Source: Rubripirellula reticaptiva (lineage in GTDB: Bacteria; Planctomycetota; Planctomycetia; Pirellulales; Pirellulaceae). Taken from it: a stretch of DNA of 64,000 nucleotides. Below the pieces are notes generated by a model that was not told where the DNA came from, searched no databases, and was given only the letters and a program-made list of their open reading frames with translations. Shown here one piece after another: positions 64,000 to 64,000 of this stretch. Position numbers and translations under genes: made by a program. The DNA lies in assembly GCF_007860175.1 (NCBI RefSeq), contig NZ_SJPX01000001.1:1550001-1614000 (forward strand). The letters run 5' to 3'. How positions within the stretch are numbered: the stretch's first letter is position 1; each line of letters starts with the position of its first letter.

Positions 64000-64000
64000 C

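Noticed and set aside
1-64000. Insertion sequences, CRISPR arrays, tRNA or rRNA genes
   Set aside because: None seen: no transposase or integrase reading frame, no regularly spaced direct repeats and no recognisable tRNA or rRNA sequence on either strand by eye; a tRNAscan or Rfam search was not possible.

Overview
The window reads as chromosomal DNA of a planctomycete, most likely Pirellulales (Rhodopirellula relatives). The case rests on gene content: a Ser/Thr kinase paired with an ECF-like sigma factor, a formylglycine sulfatase, a cytochrome c-ThuA fusion, a DUF1111 di-haem protein, a TIGR03032 protein, a NolW-repeat protein lacking a secretin barrel, and many large secreted proteins of unknown function. 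No rRNA, tRNA, CRISPR array, insertion sequence or phage was recognised. Both ends cut genes: a U32-family protein at the left and a cytochrome c-ThuA protein at the right.

Layout. 0-9.7 kb: U32 protein, then a minus-strand kinase/REC-GGDEF-EAL pair, then an ECF sigma factor followed by a Ser/Thr kinase fused to a TAXI-type binding domain. 9.8-16.3 kb: thioredoxin-like lipoprotein, GT4 glycosyltransferase, secreted EEP-family hydrolase, TreZ and an HI0933-type flavoprotein. 16.3-29.4 kb: FHA-GAF-class III cyclase, two unknown proteins, a cupin-like protein with a tetrahaem cytochrome, the NolW-repeat protein and an MMPL transporter. 29.4-33.8 kb: hemerythrin, EpmA, a ThiF/MoeB-type enzyme and a sulfatase.

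34-57 kb is the unusual part, an accessory-looking stress and envelope island. It holds two MscS channels (one with a BON domain), two CsbD-like proteins with membrane tails, DUF883/YqjD-like and YqjE/Holin-X-like membrane proteins, a zinc metallopeptidase, a transglutaminase, an AI-2E-family permease, a DUF2383/PA2169 four-helix protein, a DUF1328 peptide, two lipoproteins (one built of eight tandem 11-residue LEA-like repeats), a deaminase and an SPFH protein. Its signalling genes are a CheB-CheR-multi-PAS hybrid histidine kinase, a CheY-like regulator, an Hpt protein and an NtrC-type sigma54 activator.

The main result is that the intergenic regions of this island carry at least six, probably seven, sequences fitting the sigma54 promoter consensus TGGCACG-N4-TTGC with exact GG-N10-GC spacing. 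All are correctly oriented and about 35-85 bp upstream of their genes. The activator has a perfect one, back to back with the promoter of the LEA-like lipoprotein. This suggests a self-contained system in which the hybrid kinase feeds a phosphorelay (Hpt, NtrC-type activator) that switches on envelope and osmotic protection genes through sigma54. The Hpt gene is frameshifted exactly at its phospho-accepting histidine, so the relay may be broken or rewired here, or the base may be a sequence error.

58-64 kb: an unknown secreted protein, a DUF1111 di-haem protein, a TIGR03032 protein, and a convergent cytochrome c-ThuA gene ending at a strong intrinsic terminator.
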